DNA of 64,000 nt. It comes from Vibrio sp. B1FLJ16. GTDB lineage: Bacteria > Pseudomonadota > Gammaproteobacteria > Enterobacterales > Vibrionaceae. The notes beneath the pieces are model-generated. The model had not been told where the DNA came from. It searched no databases and saw nothing but the letters and a program-made list of their open reading frames with translations. Position numbers and translations under genes: made by a program. This document shows, one piece after another, positions 48,538-59,253 of this stretch; the stretch's first letter is position 1; each line of letters opens with the position of its first letter. The stretch spans positions 806,001 through 870,000 of the forward strand of contig NZ_HG992749.1 in assembly GCF_905175385.1 (NCBI RefSeq). Reading direction: 5' to 3'.

Positions 48538-49293
48538 CTAAATCAATAGTTTAATGCCAACGGCAAAAGTGAGGGTTTCAAAAGCAATTTTAATAACACG
48601 GTTGCTGTATCGGGTCGCTGCCCAAGCGCCGAGGGCACCTCCTAAAAAGGAACTCAGAAGCAGAACGGGTAACCAGGCCCAGTGAATAGGGGCTCCTGCC
48701 TGAACGACTGCTATGCCACCGATGCCATTCCAAAACAATCCGACGCAAATCATGGTGTAAGCGACCGCCTGCTTGTAATCAAATCCGAACCAACGAACCA
48801 AAAATAGGGTTACGAGTAGCCCAGATCCTGCCGTGAGTGAACCGTTTATCACTCCAATTAACATTAAGCCGAATCCGCCTACAAACCAACCTAGCCAATC
48901 TCGATGTGTGCAGACTTCAGACTGACCGAGCTGTTTCTTGAACCTGGAGTAGATACCCAGAGCAAGGATCATCGAACCTAACATTTTCTCGGCAATGCCA
49001 TCTGGAATATGGACGATGATGTTAGCCCCGATGACGACGCCGATACTTCCAACCAGAATCAGATAAAGCGTAATGGGAAGCTGAATTGTACCGACTTTCA
49101 GATGAGTGCTTGCTGCTCCCAAGCCCAAGGCTACCGAAGCGACTTTATGGGTTCCCAGCGCGATAGAAAAAGGGAGCCCTAAAAAGATGAGTAAGGGAAA
49201 TTGCAATAATCCTGCTCCGCCACCGGACAAAGATGCAAGTGTGTTGGCGACAAGTGAGCCGAAGAAGAGTGTGAAGGTGTTTATCCAATCCAT
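48538..49293 (-). CDS. TSUP (TauE/SafE) family membrane permease
   Basis: 251 residues with about eight hydrophobic segments. The repeated TSUP features LSGGGAGLLQFPLLIFLGLP and NGSLTAGSGLLVTLFLVRWFG lie in the two halves. The family exports or imports sulfur-containing anions; the substrate here is unknown. Confidence 0.87.
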   Translation of the reverse strand: MDWINTFTLFFGSLVANTLASLSGGGAGLLQFPLLIFLGLPFSIALGTHKVASVALGLGAASTHLKVGTIQLPITLYLILVGSIGVVIGANIIVHIPDGIAEKMLGSMILALGIYSRFKKQLGQSEVCTHRDWLGWFVGGFGLMLIGVINGSLTAGSGLLVTLFLVRWFGFDYKQAVAYTMICVGLFWNGIGGIAVVQAGAPIHWAWLPVLLLSSFLGGALGAWAATRYSNRVIKIAFETLTFAVGIKLLI

Positions 49294-49341
49294 GTGTAAT
49301 AAAATGAAGGGGGCATCTAGCCCCCTTGTTATGCAAAGAAA

Positions 49342-49857
49342 TTAGTTTCTGAACAGTACCGTAGAACCGTGGTTCAGGCTAGTCAGAAGCAAGGTTTTCC
49401 CGTTGACCACATCAATTCGGCGGCTTTGCTCTGCATCGAGTCTGAATACCTGAGTAATCAAGCGTAACTGTTCAGCAGAGAAGTCTTTTGACTGCGATGA
49501 TGAAATATCTTTGAACTCGTACGGAGAGACGAGTAGGTAGTTATCGCTCACTTCCCAGTTACCTTTCTCTGAAATACTGATCTTGGACTCAGCTGTAGAT
49601 CCCTGAGCAAACAGTTTGATACCTGAAACGCGAATATATTCGCCGTTCGGCAGGTATTTTACGTTCGACTGAACATGGACACGACGCAGAGGGCCAACAG
49701 TGTTATTGGGTAATGTGTCGGTTATCAGTGTGACCATCTCTGACTGCCATTCATTAGAGGTAAGGACCTGCTCAACTTTTAGATCACTTCCCCAATATAA
49801 CCAACCGCTAAACAGGATAGATACGGCCAAAACCGCAGATGCAAATTTTGTCTTCAT
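49342..49857 (-). CDS. toxS: Membrane protein ToxS, partner of ToxR
   Basis: 171 residues. An N-terminal membrane anchor (residues ~5-23) is followed by a periplasmic domain. It stabilises ToxR and promotes its dimerisation; both respond to bile and envelope conditions. It is directly downstream of toxR (10 bases). Confidence 0.93.
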   Translation of the reverse strand: MKTKFASAVLAVSILFSGWLYWGSDLKVEQVLTSNEWQSEMVTLITDTLPNNTVGPLRRVHVQSNVKYLPNGEYIRVSGIKLFAQGSTAESKISISEKGNWEVSDNYLLVSPYEFKDISSSQSKDFSAEQLRLITQVFRLDAEQSRRIDVVNGKTLLLTSLNHGSTVLFRN

Positions 49858-49867
49858 GTCGGCTTCC

Positions 49868-50767
49868 TTATTTACAGATGTCTACAGGCTCTTGGGCGTT
49901 ATGACCGGAAAATATACGCAGGGTCACGTTCTCATACGAGTGTTGAATATCGTGGATATAGTTCAGCACGAGCTGACTGTTCTGGCCTCCCGTCGCTATG
50001 ACGTCAACAGGTAGTGAGTCTTTCTTATGGTGTTCTACGTAACGTTCAACGCACTGCTTGATGGAAGGCAGCCAATCATTAATTTGAGGGTGGTTCAACG
50101 GTGTCATTATTGGCACGTGTTGATAAACCGCGATCTGTCTGAATTTGGATTCGGCAGGCTGGGTAAACAGCATCACGCAAATAGGGGTCAACATTGCCAC
50201 AAGTAACATCGCACGCGCTAACCATTTATTAGGTTGTACTTCGTTATTAGCTGGTTCCACAGGTTGAACTTGAGGTTCAACATTATGAGGAGCACTTTTC
50301 TCAGTCGCGGTGATGGTAGTCTCGGCTACTGAGTCAGAAAACATGGTTACCTGTTCTTCTTCAAATGGCTCATTATCTGTATTGCGTTCTTCTGTTTCCG
50401 CATTTCGATCAGAAGAGAGCGGGCTTGCCCGCTCAACAGAACAGATAAGCTGGTAACCGCGTTTTGGTACGGTTTTCACAAACTCTGGGGATTTTGTTGA
50501 ATCCTTCAACATCTTACGCAGGGTAGAGATCGCTTGAGTAAGGCTTGAGTCATCCACCTCAAAACCTTGTTCACGCCAAACGTATTCATGGAGTTCATTG
50601 CGGGTTAATACTTCGTTAGGTCTTTTTGCCAACATCAGGAGAATTCGGCTTTCATTGCTTCCTAAGCGAACAATTTCGTTGCTGTTTTGCTGGTCAGTAA
50701 GCGAATTACTATTAGGATCAAAAGTAAATCTTTGAGCAAGTAGAAACTTGGTGCCAATGCTAGTCAT
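49868..50767 (-). CDS. toxR: Transmembrane transcriptional regulator ToxR
   Basis: 299 residues. The cytoplasmic winged-helix domain (about 20-115) contains LGSNESRILLMLAKRPNEVLTRNELHEYVWREQGFEVDDSS and TVPKRGYQL. A divergent acidic linker follows, then one membrane segment (about 185-205, AMLLVAMLTPICVMLF). The periplasmic domain has the conserved cysteine pair (KQCVERY and terminal DICK). It regulates porins and virulence/stress genes. The linker sequence differs between species. Confidence 0.96.
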   Translation of the reverse strand: MTSIGTKFLLAQRFTFDPNSNSLTDQQNSNEIVRLGSNESRILLMLAKRPNEVLTRNELHEYVWREQGFEVDDSSLTQAISTLRKMLKDSTKSPEFVKTVPKRGYQLICSVERASPLSSDRNAETEERNTDNEPFEEEQVTMFSDSVAETTITATEKSAPHNVEPQVQPVEPANNEVQPNKWLARAMLLVAMLTPICVMLFTQPAESKFRQIAVYQHVPIMTPLNHPQINDWLPSIKQCVERYVEHHKKDSLPVDVIATGGQNSQLVLNYIHDIQHSYENVTLRIFSGHNAQEPVDICK

Positions 50768-50919
50768 TTAGTTCTTCTTAGATGGATAGTGCTTCTATGA
50801 TTTTGATTTATAACACATATCTAAGTATGTGCGGGAGAGAAGCACGTATTTTTAGATGCTTTTAGCCGGGTAGGATAATTAAATTTATCTAAAAAAACAT
50901 TGTTTTTAGTCATTCTGAC

Positions 50920-50947
50920 CTTGAATTTACATTTGTCAGCCACATCT
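50920..50947 (+). promoter_or_regulatory. Candidate sigma-32 heat-shock promoter of htpG
   Basis: CTTGAAT, 13 bases, CCACATCT, against the consensus CTTGAAA-N11..16-CCCCATNT. Located about 95 bases before the htpG ATG. Confidence 0.6.
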
Positions 50948-51039
50948 TAAAGAACATATTAGTGTGGCTATTTCATCAGGCTTAGGTAGTTATGTTCCCT
51001 GCTGAAATGGTTGGTTAGTGTAAAAGTTATGGAGCAAAC

Positions 51040-52944
51040 ATGAGCGAAACCGTATCTCAAAATAAAGAAACTCGTGGTTTTCAATCAGAAGTAAAACAAC
51101 TACTTCATTTAATGATCCATTCTCTTTATTCCAACAAAGAGATATTTTTGCGCGAGCTGATTTCTAACGCATCAGATGCGTCAGATAAATTGCGATTTCA
51201 GGCACTTTCAAATCCGGACTTATACCAGGGCAATGCTGAACTTGGCGTTAAACTGTCATTCGATGAAAATGCAAATACCCTGACTATTTCTGACAACGGC
51301 ATCGGTATGAGCCGTGATGATGTAATAGAGCATCTGGGTACCATCGCTAAATCAGGCACTGCAGAGTTCTTTTCAAAATTGTCTGAAGAGCAAAGCAAAG
51401 ATTCACAGCTTATTGGCCAATTTGGTGTTGGTTTCTACTCTGCGTTTATTGTGGCCGATGCGGTAACAGTACGTACCCGAGCTGCAGGCCTTTCAGCAGA
51501 AGAAGCCGTTCAGTGGCATTCTGCGGGCGAGGGTGAGTACACGATTGAGAATATCGTTAAAGAATCTCGTGGTACTGACATTATTCTTCATATGCGTGAA
51601 GAGGGTAAAGAGTTCTTGAGCGAATGGCGTCTACGTGAAGTTATCAGCAAGTACTCTGACCATATCGGCATTCCTGTTTCTATTCAAAGCGCCGTTCGTG
51701 ACGAAGAAGGCAATGAAACCGGCGAGAAAAAGTGGGAGCAGATTAACAAGGCTCAAGCTCTTTGGACGCGCAACAAATCAGATATATCAGAAGAAGAGTA
51801 TCAGGAATTCTACAAGCACGTTTCTCACGATTTTGCCGATCCACTGGTTTGGAGTCACAACCGGGTAGAAGGTAAGAACGACTACACTAGCTTGCTGTAC
51901 ATCCCGTCTAAAGCGCCATGGGACATGATGAATCGTGATCATAAGTCAGGTCTGAAACTGTATGTTCAGCGTGTATTCATCATGGATGACGCAGAGCAGT
52001 TTATGCCGTCTTACCTGCGCTTCGTTCGTGGCCTGATAGACTCAAACGATCTGCCGCTGAACGTGTCACGTGAAATTCTGCAGGACAACAAAGTGACTCA
52101 GTCTCTGCGTAACGCATGTACCAAACGTGTGCTGACAATGCTGGAGCGCATGGCGAAGAATGACGAAGAAAAATACCAGTCATTCTGGAAAGAATTTGGC
52201 TTAGTACTGAAAGAAGGTCCGGCTGAAGACTTTGCAAACAAAGAGAAAGTTGCGGGTCTGCTGCGTTTTGTGTCTACTGAGGCGGACTCTGCAGAGCAGA
52301 CTGTTGCGCTTGCGGATTACGTTTCACGTATGAAGGAAGGTCAGGATAAAATCTACTACCTGACCGCTGATAGCTACGCTGCAGCGAAAAACAGCCCTCA
52401 CTTGGAGCAATTCAAAGCGAAAGGCATCGAGGTTATCCTGATGTACGATCGTATTGACGAGTGGCTGATGAACTACCTGACGGAGTTTGACGGTAAGCAA
52501 TTCCAGTCCATTACTAAAGCAGGCCTTGATCTGAGTAACTTTGAAGACGAAGCAGAGAAAGAAAAGCAGAAAGAAACGGAAGAAGAGTTCAAGTCGGTCG
52601 TTGAGCGCACTAAGTCTTACTTAGGTGACCGTGTTAAAGAAGTCCGTACAACCTTCAAACTGGCTTCGACGCCAGCTGTTGTGGTAACGGATGATTTCGA
52701 GATGGGTACACAGATGGCGAAGCTTCTTGCTGCTGCGGGTCAGGCAGTGCCAGAAGTGAAATACATTTTCGAAATTAACCCGGAACACGAACTCGTTAAG
52801 CGCATGGCGGATGAAGCCGATGAAGAAGCGTTTGGCCGTTGGGTTGAGGTTCTTCTTGGTCAGGCGATGCTCGCGGAGCGTGGCTCAATGGAAGACCCAG
52901 CGCAGTTTTTAGGGGCGATCAACAAGCTTTTGACTAAGGTGTAA
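51040..52944 (+). CDS. htpG: Molecular chaperone HtpG (Hsp90)
   Basis: 634 residues. ATP-binding N-domain (about 1-215) with [27 protein letters not shown] and [11 protein letters not shown]; middle domain; C-terminal dimerisation domain. Divergent from toxRS with a 270-base gap. A candidate heat-shock promoter is upstream. Confidence 0.98.
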   Translation: MSETVSQNKETRGFQSEVKQLLHLMIHSLYSNKEIFLRELISNASDASDKLRFQALSNPDLYQGNAELGVKLSFDENANTLTISDNGIGMSRDDVIEHLGTIAKSGTAEFFSKLSEEQSKDSQLIGQFGVGFYSAFIVADAVTVRTRAAGLSAEEAVQWHSAGEGEYTIENIVKESRGTDIILHMREEGKEFLSEWRLREVISKYSDHIGIPVSIQSAVRDEEGNETGEKKWEQINKAQALWTRNKSDISEEEYQEFYKHVSHDFADPLVWSHNRVEGKNDYTSLLYIPSKAPWDMMNRDHKSGLKLYVQRVFIMDDAEQFMPSYLRFVRGLIDSNDLPLNVSREILQDNKVTQSLRNACTKRVLTMLERMAKNDEEKYQSFWKEFGLVLKEGPAEDFANKEKVAGLLRFVSTEADSAEQTVALADYVSRMKEGQDKIYYLTADSYAAAKNSPHLEQFKAKGIEVILMYDRIDEWLMNYLTEFDGKQFQSITKAGLDLSNFEDEAEKEKQKETEEEFKSVVERTKSYLGDRVKEVRTTFKLASTPAVVVTDDFEMGTQMAKLLAAAGQAVPEVKYIFEINPEHELVKRMADEADEEAFGRWVEVLLGQAMLAERGSMEDPAQFLGAINKLLTKV

Positions 52945-52960
52945 TAGTCGACAGATATCA

Positions 52961-52986
52961 AAAAGCTCGCATATAGCGAGCTTTTT
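52961..52986 (+). terminator. Terminator of htpG
   Basis: AAAAGCTCGC - ATATA - GCGAGCTTTT hairpin plus T tract. Confidence 0.9.
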
Positions 52987-53156
52987 GTTTGTTATCGCAA
53001 AATTTGGCTTATTCGTATTAAGTTAATGGTCAATAGAGGCGTAAAAGTGGGGCCGTTAACATTCTTTAGTCTTATTTCACTCTTTGCTCACATAACCTGT
53101 GTTAGAATCTGTGACTTGAATGTCGGACTTAAGGCGTGTATTTTTGCCGCCTAACG

Positions 53157-53234
53157 TTATACCGAAACTTATCGTTGCAAATATTTCTAAGCCTTGGTGT
53201 ATAGAAAGTCCAGCTATTGTGAGCTTCGGTATAA
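53157..53234. repeat. 78-base inverted-repeat element in the adk leader
   Basis: Perfect 10-base ends TTATACCGAA / TTCGGTATAA, enclosing 58 bases, ending 16 bases before the adk ribosome site. Either a structured leader or a remnant of a short palindromic repeat; the ATACC start resembles the two other elements in this window. Confidence 0.5.
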
Positions 53235-53257
53235 ATCTTAAATATTAAAGAGGATAA

Positions 53258-53905
<648 letters not shown>

Positions 53906-53950
53906 TAGGTATTACCTATTATCAAAATTTTCAAGAATTTTGTTATAGTT

Positions 53951-53975
53951 AAGCGACCGTAAGGTCGCTTTTTTT
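53951..53975 (+). terminator. Terminator of adk
   Basis: AAGCGACC - GTAA - GGTCGCTT hairpin plus T tract. Confidence 0.9.
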
Positions 53976-53988
53976 ATACATTTTTATA

Positions 53989-54034
53989 ATACCAATGCAG
54001 ATCTTTATCATCAGAAATTTATTGGCATTGGTAT
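53989..54034. repeat. 46-base palindromic element between adk and hemH
   Basis: Perfect 10-base ends ATACCAATGC / GCATTGGTAT, with termini resembling those of the element at 7747-7908. Likely a short internally deleted copy of the same repeat family. Ends 23 bases before the hemH ATG. Confidence 0.55.
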
Positions 54035-54056
54035 GAGCTCGAAACAAAGGGACGCT

Positions 54057-55019
54057 ATGCAAAAAATAAAAAAACAAGGTGTGCTGCTGGTTAACCTCGG
54101 AACGCCTGATGAACCAACCGCTCCTGCTGTAAAGCGCTTTTTGAGCCAGTTTCTTCATGACCACCGGGTCGTGGATATGACACGGTGGCTTTGGTGTCCT
54201 ATTTTGCATGGGGTGATTCTACCTGTGCGAGCACCAAAGGTTGCAAAACTGTATGAGTCAGTCTGGATGGAAGATGGCTCACCTTTAATGGTGTACTCAA
54301 AGCGCCAGGCGAAGAAACTTGCCCAACTGTTAGACATTCCTGTCGAACTGGGTATGACTTATGGTAACCCGAGCCTGCATTCTGGCTTTGAAGCATTACT
54401 CGCTCAGGGTGTTGAAGAGGTTGTCGTCCTGCCTTTGTATCCTCAATACTCAGGTACGACAACGGCTGCGGTTTCTGATGGAATAACCAAAGCATTTAAG
54501 AAACTGCCTGTGATACCAGCGTTTTCCTTGATTCGGGATTATCATGACCACCCGATGTTCATCGATGCACTGGCACAGTCGGTCCGCAAGTACTGGGCTG
54601 AGAATGGGCAAGGGGACTATTTAGTATGCTCGTACCATGGCATACCAAAGCGCTATGCTGATAACGGTGATATCTACCCTCAGCACTGTGAAACGACCAC
54701 GCGTTTACTGGGTGAGGCACTCGGCTTAAAAGCAGACCAGATTGGTACGACTTACCAGTCGCGCTTTGGCCGAGAAGAATGGCTACAGCCATACACAGAT
54801 AAAACCTTGGAGAGCTTGCCCGGCAAAGGTATTAAGAAGATCGATATTATGACACCTGCATTTTCTTCAGACTGTTTAGAAACGTTAGAAGAGATTGCTG
54901 GTGAGAACAAAGAGATTTTCTTAGAAGCTGGTGGCGAAACGTTTAATTACATTCCGTGCCTGAATGATGATGACTCGCATATCGCTATGATGGCAGAGTT
55001 GGTTCGCAGTAAGCTTTGA
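54057..55019 (+). CDS. hemH: Ferrochelatase
   Basis: 320-residue enzyme that inserts iron into protoporphyrin IX. The start at 54057 is preferred (AAAGGGA precedes it) over a frame start at 54033, which lies inside a repeat. Motifs: [40 protein letters not shown] (metal-binding His), and [14 protein letters not shown]. Confidence 0.95.
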   Translation: MQKIKKQGVLLVNLGTPDEPTAPAVKRFLSQFLHDHRVVDMTRWLWCPILHGVILPVRAPKVAKLYESVWMEDGSPLMVYSKRQAKKLAQLLDIPVELGMTYGNPSLHSGFEALLAQGVEEVVVLPLYPQYSGTTTAAVSDGITKAFKKLPVIPAFSLIRDYHDHPMFIDALAQSVRKYWAENGQGDYLVCSYHGIPKRYADNGDIYPQHCETTTRLLGEALGLKADQIGTTYQSRFGREEWLQPYTDKTLESLPGKGIKKIDIMTPAFSSDCLETLEEIAGENKEIFLEAGGETFNYIPCLNDDDSHIAMMAELVRSKL

Positions 55020-55045
55020 TCGTTTTCCAGAAATTCTATTACAGA

Positions 55046-55069
55046 AAAGGGTCGCAACCGCGACCCTTT
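55046..55069. terminator. Bidirectional terminator between hemH and the peptide transporter gene
   Basis: AAAGGGTCGC - AACC - GCGACCCTTT perfect 10-base hairpin between convergent genes. Confidence 0.8.
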
Positions 55070-55086
55070 ATCATTTTAACATCACC

Positions 55087-56475
55087 TTAAGCTACTTGTG
55101 TTTGCGGCTCTTCGACTTGTTCTTCAGTACTTGTTGGGTTTTCAGCACCATGCATCCAGCGTACTAGCGTATTAGAGAACAGCAGTAAAATTAAACCACT
55201 GACGGTTGCGCTCGCGGCAATACCGCTGAAGATTGCCATTGCACCTAGTTCACCAACATGCGATCCCACATAGCCAGCTACGTAGTTCGCAATCGCGTTA
55301 CAACCAAACCATGCACCCATCATTAATGATGCTAAACGCAGAGGAGCAAGCTTGGTTACCAATGACAAGCCGATTGGCGATAGGCAGAGTTCACCCAGCG
55401 TATGGAAGAAAAATGCACCCACTAGCCACAGCATTGATGTTTTGACTGTAGTGTCGCCACCTTGCTCAAGTACAGCGCCTACCATACATAGGAAACCTAG
55501 CGCTAAGAAGAACAGTGCTAAAGCAAACTTAACCGGTGAGTTTGGTTCGCGTTTCCCTAGTTTCACCCAGAACGCTGCTAATACCGGTGCCAGCGTAATA
55601 ATAAAGAACGGATTGAGTGACTGGAACCAGGCAGTTGGAACTTCAAAGCTACCGATCATACGGTCCGTATACTGCTGGGTATAAATATTCATTAGACCAC
55701 CAGCTTGTTCAAAACCCGCCCAGAACACGATAGTAAATAAGCCCATTATTAAAATGACTTTTAGTCGATCCACTTCTTCTTTGGTCAGGGGCTGTTTCTT
55801 CGTAGACTTTTGATTCGCTAAGGCACGTTTTGCAGCAGGGACGCGACCAATATCACCAAGCCATGATTGAGCAAAGAACATTTGCATCACAAGGCTGATA
55901 AGCATACCTGTACCGGCAGCTATGAATCCTGCTTTCCAGCCGAATGAGTTAGTTACTGAGCCAGAAACGACACCGGCAAGTAACGCACCCAAGTTAATCC
56001 CCATATAGAAGATAGTAAATGCGCCATCACGACGGTTATCACCTTCGTTGTATAGATCGCCTACCATAGTCGAGATGTTTGGCTTAAACAGACCATTACC
56101 AGCGATTAGCAGAGCGAGACCTAAATAGAAGGTATGCAGTGAGCCCAAGCCAAGAGCATCTGCGGGTAGTGCTAAAGTAAACTGACCGATCGCCATTAAA
56201 GCGCCACCGAGTAAAATAGAACGTCGCTGGCCTAAGTAGTTGTCTGCCAGGTATCCACCAATAAGAGGAGTAATGTAAACAAGGCCGGTATAAATGCCAT
56301 AAAGGTCTAGTGCGTCTTTTGTAGACCAGCCCAGACCTCCATTCATGGTGGTATCTGTGAGGTAAAGAACAAGGATGGCACGCATTGCATAATAAGAAAA
56401 ACGTTCCCATAGCTCGGTGCCGAAGAGTAGAAACAGGCCACGCGGGTGACCAAAATATTGATGTTGGTTTGACAT
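55087..56475 (-). CDS. POT family proton-dependent peptide transporter
   Basis: 462 residues, about 14 membrane segments. ELWERFSYYAMRAILVLYLT carries the ExxERFxYY proton-coupling motif. Also GNGLFKPNISTMVGDLY and FTIFYMGINLGAL. Takes up di- and tripeptides (DtpA/DtpB-like). The symbol is not fixed by sequence. Confidence 0.93.
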   Translation of the reverse strand: MSNQHQYFGHPRGLFLLFGTELWERFSYYAMRAILVLYLTDTTMNGGLGWSTKDALDLYGIYTGLVYITPLIGGYLADNYLGQRRSILLGGALMAIGQFTLALPADALGLGSLHTFYLGLALLIAGNGLFKPNISTMVGDLYNEGDNRRDGAFTIFYMGINLGALLAGVVSGSVTNSFGWKAGFIAAGTGMLISLVMQMFFAQSWLGDIGRVPAAKRALANQKSTKKQPLTKEEVDRLKVILIMGLFTIVFWAGFEQAGGLMNIYTQQYTDRMIGSFEVPTAWFQSLNPFFIITLAPVLAAFWVKLGKREPNSPVKFALALFFLALGFLCMVGAVLEQGGDTTVKTSMLWLVGAFFFHTLGELCLSPIGLSLVTKLAPLRLASLMMGAWFGCNAIANYVAGYVGSHVGELGAMAIFSGIAASATVSGLILLLFSNTLVRWMHGAENPTSTEEQVEEPQTQVA

Positions 56476-56680
56476 AAGACCTTTTTAATAATAGTTGTTA
56501 CATTTTGTTGCGACTCAAATATATACAACGCATGTTAACAACTTACAAACAATAAAATTTTATAAAAAAAGCAAAGTGTCTATATAAGCTTCTGTTTTGT
56601 ATTTACTTTGCGGAATAAATTCTGGTTTGTTGTGGTAATGAAAACTAACTTTTCACTTTTGCCTGTAGACTTATGTGATG

Positions 56681-56707
56681 AAATATTGATTTGTCTGATC
56701 AATATTT
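56681..56707. promoter_or_regulatory. Inverted repeat upstream of rfaH
   Basis: AAATATTGAT / ATCAATATTT, perfect 10-base arms 7 bases apart. Operator-like and AT-rich; the regulator is not known. Confidence 0.45.
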
Positions 56708-56739
56708 AGCTGCTTTATTTATCAGCAAGGGAAATGTTC

Positions 56740-56790
56740 ATGACTACTCTACGGCTTAATGCTACGATCCGGAAAAAATTAAATGGCTAG
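56740..56790 (+). CDS. Candidate leader peptide upstream of rfaH
   Basis: 16 codons, MTTLRLNATIRKKLNG, with an AAGGGAA site before it (a second in-frame ATG lies two codons earlier). The stop is 5 bases before the rfaH ATG. It could couple translation or act as a leader, or be chance; weak evidence. Confidence 0.3.
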   Translation: MTTLRLNATIRKKLNG

Positions 56791-56795
56791 TAATA

Positions 56796-57299
56796 ATGAA
56801 ACGTTGGTATCTACTTTATTGTAAACGAGGGGAGCAGAACAGGGCTAAGCTACACCTTGAAAATCAGGGCGTGGAGTGCTTTTACCCGACAATTGAAGTC
56901 GAGAAGATCTCACGTGGTAAAAGACAAACAGTCGAAGAGCCATTGTTCCCCTGTTATGTCTTTGCGCGTTTTGATTATCAGCAAGGGCCAAACTTTACTT
57001 CAGTTCGTTCTACACGTGGTGTGGTTGACTTCGTCCGGTTTGGATCACAACCAAAAGAAGTACAGGGTGACCTGGTCTTTGAGTTGAAGCAAATAGAAAA
57101 GCATTGTAGCGAAAACGCCGAGTGTAAAAGTATGCCTAAGCCTGGCGATAAGGTCAGAGTTAAGAGCGGGCAGTTTGCTGGTATTGACGGTATTTTCCAA
57201 GAGCAAGACGGAGAAAAGCGCTCAATCATGTTGGTGCAGATGATTACAAAGCCGGTACCTGTCAGTATCGACAACAATGACTTAGACTTAAATAACTGA
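56796..57299 (+). CDS. rfaH: Transcription antiterminator RfaH
   Basis: 167 residues. NusG-like N-terminal domain (WYLLYCKRGEQNRAKLHLENQGVECFYPT) and a short C-terminal KOW domain (PGDKVRVKSGQFAGIDGIF). RfaH recognises ops sites in the leaders of LPS, capsule and other long operons; none is in this window. It reduces pausing and couples transcription to translation. Confidence 0.94.
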   Translation: MKRWYLLYCKRGEQNRAKLHLENQGVECFYPTIEVEKISRGKRQTVEEPLFPCYVFARFDYQQGPNFTSVRSTRGVVDFVRFGSQPKEVQGDLVFELKQIEKHCSENAECKSMPKPGDKVRVKSGQFAGIDGIFQEQDGEKRSIMLVQMITKPVPVSIDNNDLDLNN

Positions 57300-57312
57300 T
57301 CTTACCAAATAT

Positions 57313-57341
57313 AAAAAGGGCTGGTTAAACCAGCCCTTTTT
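57313..57341 (+). terminator. Terminator of rfaH
   Basis: AAAAGGGCTGGTT - A - AACCAGCCCTTTT hairpin, with T tract; also near the asnB end on the other strand. Confidence 0.88.
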
Positions 57342-57359
57342 ACTTTCTGTTAGTGCCTA

Positions 57360-59024
57360 TTAGTAAGCGTCGTTGTGGACAGTCTGTACTGCTCGGCCTG
57401 ACGGGTCTACACAGTTCTTGAATGACTCGTCCCATTCAATAGCTTTTGCTGAAGAACACGCAACTGAAGGACCACCCGGAACACATTCTGCTGCTGATGG
57501 TAGCGGGAATAGCTCTTCAAAGATCTCTCGGTACACATAACCTTCTTTAGTCGTTGGTGTGTTATAAGGGAAGCGGAACTGAGCCGTCTCCATTTGCTGA
57601 GCCGTTACTTTTTCCTCAGCCACTGCTTTCAGAGTGTCAATCCAGCTGTAGCCAACACCGTCAGAGAATTGCTCTTTTTGACGCCATGCGATTGATTCCG
57701 GCAAGTAGTGTTCAAAACATTCACGTAGGATGTGTTTTTCCATCTTGCCGTTACCACACATTTTGTCGGCTGGGTTCAGGCGCATTGCAACATCAATGAA
57801 TTCTTTATCCAGGAATGGTACGCGGCCTTCAACGCCCCACGCTGCCAATGATTTGTTTGCACGTGCACAGTCAAACATGTTCAGAGCAAGCAGTTTACGT
57901 ACGGTTTCTTCGTGGAACTCTTGTGCATTTGGTGCTTTGTGGAAGTACAGGTAACCACCGAAGATTTCATCTGCACCTTCACCTGAAAGTACCATCTTGA
58001 TACCCATTGCTTTGATCTTACGACCCATCAAGAACATCGGCGTTGATGCACGGATTGTCGTTACGTCATACGTTTCAATGTGGTAAATCACATCACGAAT
58101 CGCATCAAGACCTTCCTGAATCGTGTAAGTCATTTCATGGTGAACGGTACCGATTTGCTCTGCAACTTCACGTGCAGCTTTTAAGTCCGGAGCACCTTCA
58201 AGGCCAACCGCAAATGAGTGCAGCTGTGGCCACCACGCCGCTGATTTTTCGTCATCTTCGATACGCATTGCTGCAAAGCGTTTTGCTACCGCAGAGGTGA
58301 TGGAAGAATCCAAGCCACCAGACAGAAGTACACCATATGGTACGTCAGTCATTAGCTGGCGCTTAACTGCCGCTTCAAGTGCTTCAGTTAAATCTTCTTT
58401 ACTGGTGCTGTTACCCTGCACTGCAGCGTATTCGTTCCAGTCACGAATGTAGTACCGTTGTGGTTCGCTATCTTTAGAGCCATAGTAACAACCAGGAGGG
58501 AACTCGCTCACTGTTTTACATACAGGTACCAGTGCTTTCATTTCAGAAGCCACGTAGTAGTTACCGTGTTCGTCGTAACCTTGGTAAAGCGGGATAATAC
58601 CGATGTGGTCGCGGCCTACCAGATATTCATCCTTCTCTTCATCATAAAGGACGAATGCGAAAATACCGTTCAACTCTTCAAGAAGTTCAGCACCCATGTC
58701 TTGGTAAAGAGCAAGGATAACTTCACAATCTGAATCCGTTTGGAACTCATACTTACCTTCGTAGCGTGCACGGATCTCTTTATGGTTGTAAATTTCGCCG
58801 TTTACCGCGAGGATTAGCTTTTTATCAGGGCTGTATAGTGGTTGTGCTCCGCTATTTAGTCCAACAATAGCCAAGCGTTCATGAGCCAGGATTGCTCTAT
58901 CTGAAGAATAAATGCCAGACCAGTCCGGACCACGATGACGAAGTTTTTTCGACATTTCTAATGCGATAGGGCGTAATGCAGCTGCATCACTTTTGATGTC
59001 TAAAATGCCAAATACTGAACACAT
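57360..59024 (-). CDS. asnB: Asparagine synthase B (glutamine-hydrolysing)
   Basis: 554 residues. The N-terminal glutaminase has Cys 2 as nucleophile (MCSVFGI) and RHRGPDWSG. The synthetase domain contains the SGGLDSS ATP-pyrophosphatase loop (about residue 235) and EGADEIFGGYLYFHKAP. Normal length. Convergent with rfaH. Confidence 0.97.
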   Translation of the reverse strand: MCSVFGILDIKSDAAALRPIALEMSKKLRHRGPDWSGIYSSDRAILAHERLAIVGLNSGAQPLYSPDKKLILAVNGEIYNHKEIRARYEGKYEFQTDSDCEVILALYQDMGAELLEELNGIFAFVLYDEEKDEYLVGRDHIGIIPLYQGYDEHGNYYVASEMKALVPVCKTVSEFPPGCYYGSKDSEPQRYYIRDWNEYAAVQGNSTSKEDLTEALEAAVKRQLMTDVPYGVLLSGGLDSSITSAVAKRFAAMRIEDDEKSAAWWPQLHSFAVGLEGAPDLKAAREVAEQIGTVHHEMTYTIQEGLDAIRDVIYHIETYDVTTIRASTPMFLMGRKIKAMGIKMVLSGEGADEIFGGYLYFHKAPNAQEFHEETVRKLLALNMFDCARANKSLAAWGVEGRVPFLDKEFIDVAMRLNPADKMCGNGKMEKHILRECFEHYLPESIAWRQKEQFSDGVGYSWIDTLKAVAEEKVTAQQMETAQFRFPYNTPTTKEGYVYREIFEELFPLPSAAECVPGGPSVACSSAKAIEWDESFKNCVDPSGRAVQTVHNDAY

Positions 59025-59201
59025 ACAACAATCCTTTTAAACTAAATAATTTCTAATCGGTATGGCTTCAATTTGCCAGTTTGAGTAAAAAAAGCAACGC
59101 TTTGTGATTAAAAAAATGATAATTGCTCTTGATGTGTGAATGTTTTCTAATAATAAAGTGTTTTTGATGAATGAAATCAAAGTTTGGTATAAAAAGTGTA
59201 C

Positions 59202-59231
59202 AAAAAAGCCTTCCTTTTTAGCGGAAGGCTT
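59202..59231 (-). terminator. Terminator of the CPA2 antiporter gene
   Basis: AAGCCTTCC - TTTTTAGC - GGAAGGCTT hairpin, with a T tract on the minus strand. Confidence 0.85.
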
Positions 59232-59253
59232 CGGAGGTAATCTAAATGAACGC

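Larger units (their letters stand above)
56476..56795 (+). other. Control region upstream of rfaH
   Basis: 320 bases serving the divergent peptide transporter and rfaH. It contains a 10-base inverted repeat at 56681-56707 and a possible leader peptide at 56740-56790. Confidence 0.55.

Noticed and set aside
56476..57299. ops element for RfaH
   Set aside because: No GGCGGTAGC-type sequence found; RfaH targets lie elsewhere.
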